Shown: positions 9,122 through 19,913, counted from the stretch's first letter. The stretch: DNA of 64,000 nucleotides from Luteimonas wenzhouensis (GCF_007859305.1 NZ_VOHE01000009.1:49448-113447), one strand, 5' to 3'. Translations and numbers: made by a program. The notes: generated by a model not told the origin, from the letters alone.

Positions 9122-9879
9122 GCCGCACCCCCGCCGGCCAGGCGCCTGACCCAGTCCTTGCCGGCCTCGCGGGCGAGGTTGTCGGCGCGGGCGCGGGCCA
9201 GCAGCGAGCCGATCGCCCAGAACTTCGTGCCGACCACCATCCACAGCAGCGGCGGCATCATGCTCGGGTCCATCGACGACTCGCCGAACACGCGGATGGT
9301 CTGTCCCTGGTGGAGCGAGTTCCACCACACCACCGAGTAGCGGATGATCGGCAGCATCACCACGCCGACGATTGCCAGCAGCGAAGCCGCGCGCGCGCCG
9401 GCGCGGCGGTCCTCGATCGCCGCGTACAGCCCGATCACGCCGAAGTAGAGGAACAGCAGCACCAGCTGCGAGGTCAGGCGCGGGTCCCAGTCCCACCAGG
9501 TACCCCACATCGGCTTGCCCCAGATGCTGCCGGTGGCCAGGGTGATGGCGGTGAAGGCGGCGCCGATCGGCGCGCAGGCCATGGCCAGGATCTCGCACAG
9601 CTTGATCCGCCAGATGAGCGCGATCGCGCCGTAGAAGGCCATCAGCGCGAACATCGCCAGGCTCATCCAGGCCGAGGGCACGTGGATGTAGAGGATCCGG
9701 AAGCTGTCGCCCTGCTGGTAGTCGGGCGGAACCACGAACAGCGCGCCGTACAGCCCCACCGCCATGGTTGCCAGCCCGGCCGCGAACGCCCACGGCGCCC
9801 AGCGCGCGGCGAAGCGGTCGAAGTAGGGGGGTGACCCGAGCTGGTGGAACCAGCGCACCACCGGGTGCATGTTGGACAT
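9118..9879 (-). CDS. ccmC: Haem ABC exporter membrane protein CcmC
   Basis: A 253-residue membrane protein with about six helices and the WWD motif ([14 protein letters not shown]) flanked by [12 protein letters not shown] and the periplasmic [10 protein letters not shown] loop. CcmC loads haem onto CcmE. It is separated from ccmB by a 512-nt repeat-filled gap, so its expression may depend on read-through or a separate promoter. Confidence 0.96.
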   Translation of the reverse strand: MSNMHPVVRWFHQLGSPPYFDRFAARWAPWAFAAGLATMAVGLYGALFVVPPDYQQGDSFRILYIHVPSAWMSLAMFALMAFYGAIALIWRIKLCEILAMACAPIGAAFTAITLATGSIWGKPMWGTWWDWDPRLTSQLVLLFLYFGVIGLYAAIEDRRAGARAASLLAIVGVVMLPIIRYSVVWWNSLHQGQTIRVFGESSMDPSMMPPLLWMVVGTKFWAIGSLLARARADNLAREAGKDWVRRLAGGGAA

Positions 9880-10070
9880 CAGGGCGTCTGCTCGCAGGGA
9901 GGGGGCCGCCGGGCCGCCGGAGGCCCGTCAGGGCGCCGGCATCCCTGGCCAAGTGGCTATTTTTTCAGACAAGGCCGGCAGGGCCAAGCCTGACCGGGTG
10001 GACAGGATGCCCCATCCCGCGCCGCGGCGCCCTCCACGACTCCCTGGGGAACACCTCCCCCGCGTGCACG

Positions 10071-10333
10071 GCGCCTTCCCCGCTTGGGGGAAAGGTCGGG
10101 ATGGGGCACGGCCGCAGGCGCGCAGACGGCGCACGCCCAGGCCGGTTCATGCCGGCTGGCGTCCCGCCCCGCGCTCCGCGCGCTGCGCCCTTGCTCCTTC
10201 CCCCGCTTGCGGGGGAAGGTCGGGATGGGGGCACGGCCGCAGGCGGGCAGACGGCGGGCCGGGAGGCCGGATCGGCGGCGGCCGGGTGCCCCCACCCCAG
10301 CCCTCCCCCGCAAGCGGGGGAGGGGGCGAATCC
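10071..10333. repeat. Three related palindromic repeat units between ccmB and ccmC
   Basis: The 512-nt non-coding gap 9880-10391 holds three copies of a unit built on a hairpin in which CCTTCCCCCGCTTG pairs with its complement. Copies lie at 10071-10121, 10195-10245 and, inverted, at 10285-10333. The first two are followed by the same tail, GGTCGGGATGGGG and then CACGGCCGCAGGC. This is a dispersed intergenic repeat family typical of such genomes. No gene or terminator with a T-run was recognised in the gap. Confidence 0.8.
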
Positions 10334-10391
10334 GGGGAAGAGTGGAGCCGGGGAGGAGCGGACCCAGGGGCGGGCGGACACCGGGCGAACG

Positions 10392-11081
10392 CTACTGCGC
10401 CGCGATCCGGATCGCGCCGGCCGCCGCGACCGGCGCCAGCACCAGCGCCAACACCAGCCCGGCCGCCAGCAGCAGCAGGCCGCCCGACGGGTCGTGCCCC
10501 TGGGCCGCCTGGGCCACGGAGCCGGCGCCGAATACCAGCACCGGCACGTACAGCGGCAGCGCCAGCAAGGCCAGCAGCACGCCGGCACGGCGCATGCCCA
10601 CGGTGAGCGCTGAAACCACCGCGCCGATCAGGCTCAGCAGCGGCGTGCCCAGCGCCAGGGCGGCCAGCAGCACCGGCCACAGCCCGCGCGGCAGGTACAT
10701 CAGCTCGGCCAGCAGCGGCACCGCCACCAGCAGCGGCACGGCGGTGGTGAGCCAGTGCATCAGGGTCCGCACCAGCACCAGCCAGGCCAGCGGCACCGGC
10801 GCCAGCCGCCACTGCTCAAGCGAGCCGTCCTCGGCGTCGCCGCGGAACAGGGTGTCGAGCGCCAGCAGCCCCGACAGCAGCACCGCCACCCACAGCACGC
10901 CCGGCGCGGCGCGGGCCAGCAGGTCGCGCTCGCTGCCAAGCGCCAGCGCGAACAGCACCACGACCAGGATCGCGAACAGCGCCGGCTGCAGCGCGTCGCC
11001 GCGGCGGCGCCAGAGCAGGCGCAGGTCGCGCACCACCAGGGCGCGGGCGGCGGAAGCCAGGGTGGGCGCGCCGTCGCTCAT
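10392..11081 (-). CDS. ccmB: Haem exporter protein CcmB
   Basis: A 229-residue, very hydrophobic permease of the CcmB family with about six membrane helices. Recognisable segments are [20 protein letters not shown] at the N-terminus and [16 protein letters not shown] (cytoplasmic loop). With CcmA it forms the ABC transporter unit that drives haem transfer from CcmC to CcmE. Its start overlaps the ccmA stop by 4 nt. Confidence 0.94.
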   Translation of the reverse strand: MSDGAPTLASAARALVVRDLRLLWRRRGDALQPALFAILVVVLFALALGSERDLLARAAPGVLWVAVLLSGLLALDTLFRGDAEDGSLEQWRLAPVPLAWLVLVRTLMHWLTTAVPLLVAVPLLAELMYLPRGLWPVLLAALALGTPLLSLIGAVVSALTVGMRRAGVLLALLALPLYVPVLVFGAGSVAQAAQGHDPSGGLLLLAAGLVLALVLAPVAAAGAIRIAAQ

Positions 11082-11731
11082 GCCGGATCCTCCCGCCGTT
11101 CCAGCACCAGCAGCCGGGTCCGCACCGGCGGCGCCGCGTACGCGCCGTGGGTGGTGACCAGGGCCGCGCCGCCCGCGTCGAGGTGGGCGCGGACCATCCG
11201 GTTGACCAGTTCGATCCCGGGCAGGTCGAGGTTGGCGTAGGGTTCGTCCAGCAGCCACAGTTCGGCCGGCGACAGCCACAGCCGCGCCAGCGCCAGGCGC
11301 CGGCGCTGGCCGGCCGACAGGTTGCGCGCCGGGGTGTCCTCGTAGCCGGCCAGCCCGGCGATGCCCAGCGCCTGCACGATGTCCACGCCCGCGCGCCTGC
11401 CGAGCAGGCCGCACAGGTATTCGAGGTTCTCCACCGCGCCGAGGTCCGCCTTCAGTCCGGGCAAATGGCCGAGGTAGGCCACCTGGCCGGCGCGGGCCGC
11501 CGCGGCGGCGGCCACGCCGTGCAGGCGCACCTCGCCGGTCGCGCCGTCGAGCAGTCCCGCCAGCGCCCGCAGCAGGGTGGTCTTGCCGGCGCCGTTGCCG
11601 CCCTGCACGAGCAGGGCCTCGCCGGCCTCGACGCTGAAGTCCAGGGGGCCGAACAGCGGCACGTCGTCGCGGGCGAAGCCCAGGCCGCGCACGTCGATCA
11701 GCGGCGCGGGGGCGGGAGGGGCGTCGGGCAT
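11078..11731 (-). CDS. ccmA: Haem ABC exporter ATP-binding protein CcmA
   Basis: A 217-residue ABC ATPase, first gene of the ccm operon. Walker A is [12 protein letters not shown], the signature is [14 protein letters not shown], and Walker B is [12 protein letters not shown]. Start ATG at 11731; the open frame runs to 11911 but upstream residues are not ABC-like and overlap the DUF3293 gene. It powers the CcmB/CcmC complex. Confidence 0.95.
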   Translation of the reverse strand: MPDAPPAPAPLIDVRGLGFARDDVPLFGPLDFSVEAGEALLVQGGNGAGKTTLLRALAGLLDGATGEVRLHGVAAAAAARAGQVAYLGHLPGLKADLGAVENLEYLCGLLGRRAGVDIVQALGIAGLAGYEDTPARNLSAGQRRRLALARLWLSPAELWLLDEPYANLDLPGIELVNRMVRAHLDAGGAALVTTHGAYAAPPVRTRLLVLERREDPA

Positions 11732-11765
11732 CACGGGCGCTTCGGCCGGCGGTCGGCCATCGCGG

Positions 11766-12251
11766 TCATTGTAGCCAGTCGACGTGGGCGTCGTCGGGGT
11801 GCTCGTCCGGCCGCGCCGCGTCCATCCGCAGGCGCACCGGTTCCCCGGGGCGCCACCACAGGGACCCGAGTTGTCCGAAGCGCCGCGAGAGCGCGTCGAA
11901 CCCTGGCGCATCCATGTCCATCACCAGCCAGCTGGGCTCGCGCCAGGTGCGGTTGGGGGCCTGGGCGAACGCCGGCAGGAACCGGTGTCCGCTCGCGGCC
12001 AGGACCTCGTGCAGGGCGTCGTCGGCGCGCCGGTTCTCCTCCCTGCTGCGCTCGACCGAATGCGGGTTCCAGGCCGACAGCAGGCCGAAGGAGGTGGCCG
12101 AGGGGTAGGCGAGCTCAAGGCCCGGCGTGGGCAGGCCGACCACGATGTCATGCCATGACCCCTCGTGCTGCCACTGGTACTCGGCCTCGAGGTAGGCCTG
12201 CAGCAGCGCGACCATGCGCGCGGCGTCGAGGCGTGTACCTGCGTCGTGCAT
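11766..12251 (-). CDS. DUF3293 protein
   Basis: A 161-residue soluble protein without signal or membrane segment. [24 protein letters not shown] matches the DUF3293 core, where an (I/L)xAWNPxS motif is followed by N-rich residues; the string quoted is split as [15 protein letters not shown] and VERSREENR. Function unknown. It is 34 nt upstream of ccmA in the same direction and divergent from the aminotransferase gene (184 nt apart). Confidence 0.78.
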   Translation of the reverse strand: MHDAGTRLDAARMVALLQAYLEAEYQWQHEGSWHDIVVGLPTPGLELAYPSATSFGLLSAWNPHSVERSREENRRADDALHEVLAASGHRFLPAFAQAPNRTWREPSWLVMDMDAPGFDALSRRFGQLGSLWWRPGEPVRLRMDAARPDEHPDDAHVDWLQ

Positions 12252-12435
12252 GCCGGGTCAGCGCCGCCTCGCGCAGCGCCGGCGGCCGCGGTGGCCGGGG
12301 CGCGCGCAGGCGCAGGCCCGGTCCGCGGGCCGGTCCGTCACCGGGCGATGCCTGCGCGTTGGAAACATCGCGACAGGTGTAACCCATCGGACCCGGATCG
12401 TAAACTCCCGTTCCTCACAGTCACCGCGAGTCGAG

Positions 12436-13581
12436 ATGATCCAGTCCAAGCTGCCGAAGGTCGGCACCACCATCTTCAGCGTGATGTCGCAGCTGGCGCA
12501 GGAGCACGGCGCGGTGAACCTGGGGCAGGGCTTCCCGGATTTCCCGGTGCCGGCGGCGCTGGTGGCGGCGCTGGACCAGGCCATGCGCGACGGCCACCAC
12601 CAGTACGCGCCGATGACCGGCGTGCCGGCGCTGCGCCAGGCGATCGCCGACAAGACCCTGCGCGTCTACGGCCACCGTCCCGACCCCGACGCGGAGGTCA
12701 CGGTGACCAGCGGCGCGACCGAGGCGATCTTCAACGCCGTGCACGCGGTGGTGCGCGCGGGCGAGGAAGTGGTGGTGCTCGATCCGTGCTACGACAGCTA
12801 CGAGCCGACGATCGACCTGGCCGGCGCGCACGCGGTGCACGTGCCGCTGGACCCGGCCACCTTCGCCCCCGACTGGCAGCGCGTGCGCGAGGCGATCACG
12901 CCGCGGACCCGGATGCTGATGGTCAACAGCCCGCACAACCCGTCCGGGGCGATGTTCTCGGAAGGCGACATGCGCGAGCTGGAGGCGATCGTCCGGGACA
13001 CCGGCGTGTTCCTGCTCTCGGACGAGGTCTACGAGCACATCGTGTTCGACGGCCGCCGGCACGAGTCGGTGCTGCGCTACCCGGCGCTGCGCGAGCGCGC
13101 GTTCGTGGTGTCGAGCTTCGGCAAGACCTACCACTGCACCGGCTGGAAGATCGGCTACTGCATCGCGCCGCTGGCGCTGTCGGCCGAGTTCCGCAAGGTG
13201 CACCAGTACAACGTCTTCAGCACCTTCACCCCGGGCCAGCACGCGTTCGCCACGATGCTGCAGGCGCACCCGGAGCATTACGAGCAGCTGGGCGCGTTCT
13301 ACGAGGCCAAGCGCGACCGCTTCCGCGAGCAGCTCGCGACCACGCGTCTGCGCCCGCTGCCGGTGCCCGGCGGCTATTTCCAGCTGGTCGACTACTCGGC
13401 GGTGAGCGACCTGGACGACGCGGCGTTCTGCCGCTGGCTGACGGTCGAGAAGGGCGTGGCCGCGATCCCGCTGTCGCCGTTCTACGAAGCGCCGCCACCA
13501 GGACAGCGACTGGCACGCCTGTGCTTCGCCAAGCACGAGGCCACCCTGGACGCCGCGATCGAGCGCCTGCAGCGGCTCTAG
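12436..13581 (+). CDS. PLP-dependent aminotransferase (methionine/glutamine aminotransferase, YbdL type)
   Basis: A 381-residue class I/II aminotransferase beginning MIQSKLPKVGTTIFSVMS. It shows NLGQGFPDF, the MVNSPHNPSG substrate/PLP segment and SSFGKTYHCTGWKIGY, which contains the PLP Schiff-base lysine (SFGK) and a conserved Arg/Lys region. This is the YbdL/kynurenine aminotransferase-like group, which prefers methionine and other sulfur or aromatic amino acids. The next gene encodes an omega-amidase, so the two probably form a glutamine transaminase-omega-amidase pair for methionine salvage (inference). The frame is open to 12214, but ATG at 12436 begins the family similarity. Confidence 0.9.
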   Translation: MIQSKLPKVGTTIFSVMSQLAQEHGAVNLGQGFPDFPVPAALVAALDQAMRDGHHQYAPMTGVPALRQAIADKTLRVYGHRPDPDAEVTVTSGATEAIFNAVHAVVRAGEEVVVLDPCYDSYEPTIDLAGAHAVHVPLDPATFAPDWQRVREAITPRTRMLMVNSPHNPSGAMFSEGDMRELEAIVRDTGVFLLSDEVYEHIVFDGRRHESVLRYPALRERAFVVSSFGKTYHCTGWKIGYCIAPLALSAEFRKVHQYNVFSTFTPGQHAFATMLQAHPEHYEQLGAFYEAKRDRFREQLATTRLRPLPVPGGYFQLVDYSAVSDLDDAAFCRWLTVEKGVAAIPLSPFYEAPPPGQRLARLCFAKHEATLDAAIERLQRL

Positions 13582-13670
13582 CGCGCGCAGCATGCCGGGG
13601 CCTGGGGCGCCCGGTGACGGGCGGCCGGCATGGCTACCCGTTCCCGGTGCCTTCGGCTAGGCTCATGGCC

Positions 13671-14471
13671 ATGGACAACAGTTTGCGCATCTCCCTGGTC
13701 CAGGGCGCCACCCGCTGGCACGACCCGGACGCCAACCGCGAATACTACGGCGGCCTCATCGCTCCCCTGCGCGGCACCACCGACGTGGTGCTGCTGCCGG
13801 AGACCTTCACCAGCGGGTTCTCCAACGACGCCATCGCCCAGGCCGAGACCATGGACGGGCCCACCGTGGCCTGGATGCGCGAACAGGCCGACCGGCTCGA
13901 GGCGGCGATCTGCGGCAGCGTGCAGCTGCGGGTGGACGACAAGGTCTTCAACCGCCTGCTGTGGGCCACCCCCGGCGGCGGGCTGGAGCACTACGACAAG
14001 CGCCACCTGTTCCGCTACGCCCGCGAGCACGAGCGCTATGCCCCAGGGCGCGAACGCCTGTCGGTGGAATGGCGCGGCTGGCGGATCTGCCCGCTGGTCT
14101 GCTACGACCTGCGCTTCCCGGTGTTCTCGCGCAACCGCTACGACGTCGAGCGCCCCGGCGCGCCCGACTTCGACCTGCTGATCTACGTCGCCAACTGGCC
14201 CGGACCGCGCGCACACGCCTGGAAGACCCTGCTGCGCGCCCGCGCGATCGAGAACCTGTGCTACGTCGCCGGGCTCAACCGGGTAGGCGAGGACGGCAAC
14301 GGCCTGCGCTACGACGGCGACAGCGCGGTGTACGACTTCCTCGGCCACCCGGTGAACGAGTGCAGCGACGCCGAGGTGGTGTCGACCACCACCCTGCAGT
14401 GGACGCCGCTGGCCGAGCACCGGGAGCACTTCCCGGCGATGCTCGACGCCGACGCCTTCGAACTGCGCTGA
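13671..14471 (+). CDS. Omega-amidase / nitrilase-family hydrolase (YafV type)
   Basis: A 266-residue carbon-nitrogen hydrolase with the catalytic triad Glu44 (LLPETFTSGF), Lys110 (YDKRHLF) and Cys144 (PLVCYDLRFP). The FTSGF and RHLF contexts are typical of omega-amidases that hydrolyse alpha-ketoglutaramate or ketosuccinamate. It lies 89 nt after the aminotransferase gene, which would make the omega-amide keto acid. Start: ATG at 13671, with another in-frame ATG at 13665; neither has a strong ribosome site. Confidence 0.88.
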   Translation: MDNSLRISLVQGATRWHDPDANREYYGGLIAPLRGTTDVVLLPETFTSGFSNDAIAQAETMDGPTVAWMREQADRLEAAICGSVQLRVDDKVFNRLLWATPGGGLEHYDKRHLFRYAREHERYAPGRERLSVEWRGWRICPLVCYDLRFPVFSRNRYDVERPGAPDFDLLIYVANWPGPRAHAWKTLLRARAIENLCYVAGLNRVGEDGNGLRYDGDSAVYDFLGHPVNECSDAEVVSTTTLQWTPLAEHREHFPAMLDADAFELR

Positions 14472-14597
14472 ATCCCGGGCGCCGCGGCGCCCTGCATCCG
14501 GCGCCGGCATTCCCCTACACCGGCGCGATCCCCGTCCCGATCCCCTGCGCCTGGCCCGGCGCGGACACTCGCCCGGACTCCCGAGCGAGCGCAGACC

Positions 14598-16961
14598 ATG
14601 GACGGCCTGTCCTCCGGTCGCCCCGTGCGGCCTCCCTTCGGTCCCGGCGTGGCGTTGGCGCTGGTGCTGGGCGTGCTGGCCGCGTCGCGGCTGCCGGCAC
14701 TGCCGCCCGTGGCCGGCCTGGCCGCGCTGCTGCTCCCGGGCGCCTGGGCCTGGTCGCGCCAGCGCGACTGGTGGCGGCCGGCCGGTGCGTTCGCGGTGGG
14801 CGCGGCGCTGTTCGGCCTGCACGCGGCCTGGGTCCTGTCACGACAGCTGCCGCCGGCGCTCGAGCGCGGCGACTTCGAAGTCACCGGCACCGTGGTCCAG
14901 CTGCCGGTGCACGAGCCGCGCCGGACCCGCTTCCTGCTGCGGGTGGACCGCGGCGAGGCGATCCCCGTCGCGCTGCGCGGTCGCCTGCTGCGCCTGTCCT
15001 GGTACGACGACCGCGCCAGCACCGACGCCACCGGCGGGAAGCGCCTGGCCATCGAGGCCGGCAGCCGCTGGCGGTTCACCGTGCGGCTGCGGGCGCCGCG
15101 CGGCCTGCGCAATCCGGGCCAGGGCGACAGCGAGAAGCAGATGCTGGCGGCGCGGGTCGCGGCCACCGGCTACGTGCGCCAGGCCGAACCGGTGCGCCAG
15201 CTGCGTGGCGGCGCCGGCATCGATGGCTGGCGCCAGCGCATGGCCACGGCGATCGACGCGCAGGTGCCGCGGCCGGCGGCGCGGTTCGTCCGCGCCCTGG
15301 CGCTGGGCGATACCCGCGGCCTGGGCGACGTCGACTGGGACACGCTGCGTGCCACCGGTCTGACCCATCTGGTCGCGATCTCCGGCTTCCACGTCGGGCT
15401 GGTGGCCGGGTTCGCCGCCCTGGCCGTGGCCGCGGGCTGGTGGCTGCTGCCCGCGCTGGGCCGGTGCGTGCCGCGACCGCAGGCCGCGGCGGTGGGCGCG
15501 CTGCTGGGCGCGACCGGGTATGCCGCAGTGGCCGGCTTCGCGCTGCCCACGGTGCGCACGGTGCTGATGGTGGCGATGGTGGTGCTGGCGCGGTTGTGGC
15601 GGCGTCCGATGGGCGTGGGCGATTCGCTGGCGCTGGCGGCGATCGCACTGCTGCTGGTCGATCCGCTGGCCGTGCTCACGGCCGGCTTCTGGCTCAGCTT
15701 CGCCGGCGTCGCCTGGCTGGTCTGGTGCCTGCCGGCAGGCGGACGCCAACCGGTGGTCGGCGGCTTCCTGGCCGCGCAGTGGGTGGCCACCCTCGGCCTG
15801 CTTCCGCTGACCGCGGTGCTGTTCGGGCAGGCTTCGCTGGCCGGGCCGCTGGCCAACCTGGTGGCGATCCCGTGGTGGAGCCTGGTGGTGGTGCCGCTGG
15901 CGCTCGCCGGCACCGGGCTCGAGGCGCTGCATCCGGGCTGGGGCGGGCCGGCGTGGCGGCTCGCGGCGACCTGTTTCGATGCCTCGTGGCCGCTGTTCGA
16001 ATCGCTGGCGGACGGGCCGGTCGCGCTGTGGTGGCTGCCGGAAGCGGCGTGGTTCGCGCTTCCGCTCGCGCTGCTGGGCGCGTTCTGGCTGCTGCTGCCG
16101 CGTGGCGTGCCGGGGAAACCGCTGGCGGCGCTGCTGTTGCTGCCACTGCTGTGGCCCGACCGGGCGCTGCCGCGTCCCGGCGAGTTCGAACTGGTGATGC
16201 TGGACGTGGGGCAGGGCACCGCGGTGGTGCTGCGCACCGCGCGCCACGCGTTCCTGTACGACGCCGGGCCGGCGGTGCCCGAGGGCTTCGACGCCGGCGA
16301 GCGGGTGGTGGTGCCTGCGCTGCATGCGCTGGGCGTGCGGCGGCTGGACGGGATCGTGGTCAGCCACGGCGATGCCGACCACGCCGGCGGCTACCGGGCG
16401 CTGCGGCGCAGCTTCCCCGACGGTCCGGTCTTCGCCGCCAGCGATGCGCGGATCGGCGGCGCGGCGCCCTGCCTGGCCGGTTCGGCCTGGCAGGCCGACG
16501 GCGTGGAGTTCCGGTTCCTGCATCCGGACCTGTACTTCCCGGCCATGGGAAACGAGTCGAGCTGCGTGCTGCAGGTGCGCTCGGCGCATGGTTCGGCGCT
16601 GCTGGTCGGGGACGTGGGCAAGGTGGTCGAGCGCATGCTGGTCCACGACCACCCCGGCCGACTCGACAGCGACGTGGTCCTGGTGGCGCACCACGGCAGC
16701 GGCGGTTCGTCGGATCCGGCCCTGATCCAGGCCACGGGCGCCCGCCTGGCCCTGGTCTCGGCCGGCCACGGCAACCGCTTCGGCCACCCGGCGCCCGACG
16801 TGGTGCGCCGCTGGACGCTGGCGGGCGCGCAGGTGCCGGTGAGCGCGCGCGACGGCGCGGTGCGGGTGCGCCTGCTGCGCGGGGGAATCCGGGTGCACAC
16901 GCAGCGCGCCGGACGGCCGCGGCTGTGGGACGCGGTGCGCCGCGCCGATGGCGCGCCGTGA
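14598..16961 (+). CDS. comEC: DNA internalisation competence protein ComEC/Rec2
   Basis: A 787-residue membrane protein with the three-part ComEC layout: an N-terminal DUF4131/OB region (about 20-190), a competence transmembrane domain with LTHLVAISGFHVGL, and a C-terminal metallo-beta-lactamase-like domain with MLDVGQGTAVVL and VVSHGDADHAGGY. ComEC is the inner-membrane channel for imported single-stranded DNA in natural transformation. The HGDADHAGG metal-binding motif is intact. No other competence gene is adjacent. Confidence 0.94.
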   Translation: MDGLSSGRPVRPPFGPGVALALVLGVLAASRLPALPPVAGLAALLLPGAWAWSRQRDWWRPAGAFAVGAALFGLHAAWVLSRQLPPALERGDFEVTGTVVQLPVHEPRRTRFLLRVDRGEAIPVALRGRLLRLSWYDDRASTDATGGKRLAIEAGSRWRFTVRLRAPRGLRNPGQGDSEKQMLAARVAATGYVRQAEPVRQLRGGAGIDGWRQRMATAIDAQVPRPAARFVRALALGDTRGLGDVDWDTLRATGLTHLVAISGFHVGLVAGFAALAVAAGWWLLPALGRCVPRPQAAAVGALLGATGYAAVAGFALPTVRTVLMVAMVVLARLWRRPMGVGDSLALAAIALLLVDPLAVLTAGFWLSFAGVAWLVWCLPAGGRQPVVGGFLAAQWVATLGLLPLTAVLFGQASLAGPLANLVAIPWWSLVVVPLALAGTGLEALHPGWGGPAWRLAATCFDASWPLFESLADGPVALWWLPEAAWFALPLALLGAFWLLLPRGVPGKPLAALLLLPLLWPDRALPRPGEFELVMLDVGQGTAVVLRTARHAFLYDAGPAVPEGFDAGERVVVPALHALGVRRLDGIVVSHGDADHAGGYRALRRSFPDGPVFAASDARIGGAAPCLAGSAWQADGVEFRFLHPDLYFPAMGNESSCVLQVRSAHGSALLVGDVGKVVERMLVHDHPGRLDSDVVLVAHHGSGGSSDPALIQATGARLALVSAGHGNRFGHPAPDVVRRWTLAGAQVPVSARDGAVRVRLLRGGIRVHTQRAGRPRLWDAVRRADGAP

Positions 16962-17036
16962 GCGGGGCGGTGCCGGCGGGCACTGGGATATTCTATCGGG
17001 CATGGATGACGGGCCCGGGCGGGCCGGAGGGAGTGC

Positions 17037-17702
17037 GTGCTCGAACTCGTGAAGGCCGGCGGTTGGCCGATGATTCCGCTACTGCTGCTGTCCGCCGTGG
17101 GGCTGGCGATCATCGTCGAACGCTTCTGGGCGCTGCGCAGGCAGGCCGTGCTGCCGCCCGGGCTGGGCGAGGAAGTCCGCGCCTGGGCCGCCCGCGGCAA
17201 GCTCGACCCGGCCCACATCGAGTCGCTGCGCCGCAATTCGCCGCTGGGCGCGCTGCTGGCCGCCGCGCTGGACGTGCGCCACCGGCCGCGCGAGGAGATC
17301 CGCGAGCGGGTGGAGGACGTGGGCCGCCACATCGCCCATCGCATGGAGCGCTTCCTGAGCGCCCTGGGCACGATCGCGGGAGCCGGCCCGCTGCTGGGCT
17401 TGTTCGGCACCGTGGTCGGCATGATCCAGATGTTCCTGGGAGTGATGGACCACGGCGTGGGCGACGTCAACCAGCTGGCCGGCGGCATCGGCAAGGCGCT
17501 GGTGTGCGCCGCCGCCGGCATGGTCGTCGCGGTGCCGGCGCTGGTGTTCCATCGCTGGTTCCGCGCCCGCATCGATGGCTACATCGTCGAGATGGAGCAC
17601 GAGGCGATCCAGCTCATGGACGTGATCGACCCCCGCGCCCGGCGCGCGGCCGCCGCGGTCGCGGCGATCCCCGCCGATGCCGCGGCCGCCGGGCAGGACT
17701 GA
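17037..17702 (+). CDS. exbB: MotA/TolQ/ExbB proton channel family protein
   Basis: A 221-residue inner-membrane protein with three to four hydrophobic segments and the ExbB/TolQ signature GAGPLLGLFGTVVGMIQMF. It starts with GTG at 17037, preceded by GGAGG (17026-17030) at 6-nt spacing. With the next gene (ExbD) it would form a proton-driven motor. The usual Xanthomonas-family position before msbA and lpxK suggests an envelope role, but no TonB or TolA gene is adjacent, so the partner is unknown. Confidence 0.9.
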   Translation: MLELVKAGGWPMIPLLLLSAVGLAIIVERFWALRRQAVLPPGLGEEVRAWAARGKLDPAHIESLRRNSPLGALLAAALDVRHRPREEIRERVEDVGRHIAHRMERFLSALGTIAGAGPLLGLFGTVVGMIQMFLGVMDHGVGDVNQLAGGIGKALVCAAAGMVVAVPALVFHRWFRARIDGYIVEMEHEAIQLMDVIDPRARRAAAAVAAIPADAAAAGQD

Positions 17703-17706
17703 CGCG

Positions 17707-18138
17707 ATGCGCATCCGCGACCGCCGCGCCGAGGACGTCCCGGAGATCAACCTGGTGCCGCTGATCGACGTGATCCTGGTGCTGATCATCTTCTTCGTGA
17801 TCACCACCACCTTCGACGCACGCTCGGTGCTCAAGATCGAACTGCCGCGGGCCGGCGGCGAGGCCCACGCCGCGTCCGACCCGTTGAGCCTGCTGATCAA
17901 CGCCGACGGCCGCTACTTCGTGGACGACCGCGAGGCGCTGCGCACCGACGTCGAATCGCTCAAGCGCACGATCGTGGAGGTCGCCGGAGACGACCGCGAC
18001 CGCACCGTGCTGCTGCGCGCCGACGCGCGCACGCCGTGGCAGGCGGTGGTGACCGCCTACGAGGCGCTGGGCCAGCTCGGCTTCACCCGCGTGGCCAACG
18101 CGACCGCCCCCGAGGCGCCGGCCGCCAGCCCGCAATGA
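17707..18138 (+). CDS. exbD: Biopolymer transport protein ExbD/TolR
   Basis: A 143-residue protein with one N-terminal membrane helix ([18 protein letters not shown]) preceded by the ExbD motif [10 protein letters not shown], whose Asp is the proton-binding residue of the family, and a periplasmic domain. It is 4 nt after exbB and overlaps msbA by 4 nt (ATGA), so the genes are translationally linked. Confidence 0.92.
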   Translation: MRIRDRRAEDVPEINLVPLIDVILVLIIFFVITTTFDARSVLKIELPRAGGEAHAASDPLSLLINADGRYFVDDREALRTDVESLKRTIVEVAGDDRDRTVLLRADARTPWQAVVTAYEALGQLGFTRVANATAPEAPAASPQ

Positions 18139-19913
18139 GCAGCGACGACCACGCCAGCGGATCCGGGGCCGGGCAGGGCGCCTGGGCGGTCTACCGGCGC
18201 CTGCTGGGGCATGCGTGGCTGTACTGGCCGTTCCTGCTGGCGGCGATGGCGGCCATGATCGTCGAGGCCGCCGCCGGCGCGGCGTTCGTCTGGCTGATGG
18301 AGCCGCTGACCAACGACGGCTTCGTCGATCCCAAGCCGGAGATGGCGGTGGTGCTGCCGGCGGCGATCATCGGGCTGTTCCTGGTCCGTGGCCTGGCCAC
18401 GTTCGCCACCGACTACGGGATCGCCCGGGTCGGCCGCAGCGTGGTGCGGGACCTGCGCGAACTGGTCCTGGGCAAGTACCTGCGCCTGCCCAGCACCCGC
18501 TTCGACACCGAGGCGGTCCCGGCGATGGTGAGCCGGCTCAACTTCGACACCGAGCAGGTCACCCAGGCGAGCTCCGACGCGCTCAAGGCGATCCTCACCG
18601 ACGGGCTGACGGTGCTGTTCCTGTTCGGCCTGATGCTCTACACCAGCGTCAAGGTGACCCTGGCGATGATCCTGATCGCGCCGCTGATCGGGGTGCTGGT
18701 CTGGTACGTGGGCGGGCGCTACCGCCGGATCAGCCGCGGCATCCAGGACGGCATGGGCGCGCTCGCGGCCAGCGCCGAGCAGTCGCTGGCCGCGCAGCAG
18801 GACGTCAAGGTGTACGGCGCGCAGGCCTTCGAGCGCGACCGCTACTCGGCCTTCGCCAACCGCATCCTGCGGCTGAACATGAAGGTCGAGACCACGCGCG
18901 CGATCTCCTCGGCCCTGGTCCAGATCCTGGCCGCCCTGGCGCTGGCGGCGATCGTGTGGGTGGCCGTGCGCGAAGCATTGCAGGGGCGGCTCAACCCCGG
19001 CGAGTTCGTGCAGTTGATGACCGCGATGATGGGCATCATCCCGTCGCTGCGCCGGATCACCAACGTGCAGAGCGTGATCGGGCGCGGCGTGGCCGCGGCC
19101 GAACGCCTGTTCTCGATCCTCGACGCCGAGGAGGAGGCCGACTCCGGCAGCGTGCCGCTCGCGCGCGCCCGCGGCCTGCTGGTGTTCGACAACGTGTCGC
19201 TGAGCTACGCCCGCGACGACGGCCGCAAGGCCTTGGACGGGATCAGCTTCACTGCCGCGCCGGGCACGGTAACCGCGATCGTGGGCCGCTCGGGCAGCGG
19301 CAAGACCAGCCTGGTGCGGCTGGTGCCGCGGTTCTACGAGCCCAGCGAAGGCCGCATCACCCTCGACGGGGTCCCGCTCGACCAGTACCGCCTGGCCGAC
19401 CTGCGCCGCCAGGTCGCCCTGGTCGGCCAGCGGGTGATGTTGTTCGACGACAGTGTCGCGGCCAACATCGCCTACGCCGCCGAGGCCGATCCGCAGGCGC
19501 TGCGCGCGGCGGCCGAGGCGGCCAACGCCTGGGAGTTCATCGAACGCCTGCCGCAGGGCATGGACACCCCGATCGGCGAAAACGGGGCGATGCTCTCGGG
19601 CGGCCAGCGGCAGCGGCTGGCGATCGCGCGCGCGATCCTGCGCGACGCGCCGATCCTGATCCTGGACGAAGCCACCGCCGCGCTCGACACCGAATCCGAA
19701 CGCCTGGTGCAGGAAGCGCTCGAGCGGCTCATGCCCGATCGCACCACCCTGGTGATCGCGCACCGGCTCTCGACCATCGAGCACGCCGACCAGGTGCTGG
19801 TGCTCGACCAGGGCCGGCTCGTGGAGCAGGGCACCCACGCCGAGCTGCTGGCCCGCGGCGGCCTGTACGCGCACCTGCACCGGATGCAGTTCCGCGACGG
19901 GGGCGAGGCATGA
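18135..19913 (+). CDS. msbA: Lipid A export ATP-binding/permease protein MsbA
   Basis: A 592-residue half-transporter: a six-helix ABC exporter domain (about residues 25-320), then an ATPase domain with Walker [13 protein letters not shown], signature [14 protein letters not shown] and Walker [14 protein letters not shown]. MsbA flips lipid A-core across the inner membrane. It is followed directly by lpxK (4-nt overlap), the usual msbA-lpxK arrangement. Confidence 0.95.
   Translation: MSSDDHASGSGAGQGAWAVYRRLLGHAWLYWPFLLAAMAAMIVEAAAGAAFVWLMEPLTNDGFVDPKPEMAVVLPAAIIGLFLVRGLATFATDYGIARVGRSVVRDLRELVLGKYLRLPSTRFDTEAVPAMVSRLNFDTEQVTQASSDALKAILTDGLTVLFLFGLMLYTSVKVTLAMILIAPLIGVLVWYVGGRYRRISRGIQDGMGALAASAEQSLAAQQDVKVYGAQAFERDRYSAFANRILRLNMKVETTRAISSALVQILAALALAAIVWVAVREALQGRLNPGEFVQLMTAMMGIIPSLRRITNVQSVIGRGVAAAERLFSILDAEEEADSGSVPLARARGLLVFDNVSLSYARDDGRKALDGISFTAAPGTVTAIVGRSGSGKTSLVRLVPRFYEPSEGRITLDGVPLDQYRLADLRRQVALVGQRVMLFDDSVAANIAYAAEADPQALRAAAEAANAWEFIERLPQGMDTPIGENGAMLSGGQRQRLAIARAILRDAPILILDEATAALDTESERLVQEALERLMPDRTTLVIAHRLSTIEHADQVLVLDQGRLVEQGTHAELLARGGLYAHLHRMQFRDGGEA

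Noticed and set aside
10071..10333. CRISPR array
   Set aside because: Only three palindromic units in mixed orientation with unequal spacing and no cas genes nearby.
12165..13670. Extended N-terminus of the omega-amidase frame back to 12165
   Set aside because: It overlaps the aminotransferase gene in another frame and has no protein-family similarity; the amidase begins at 13671.
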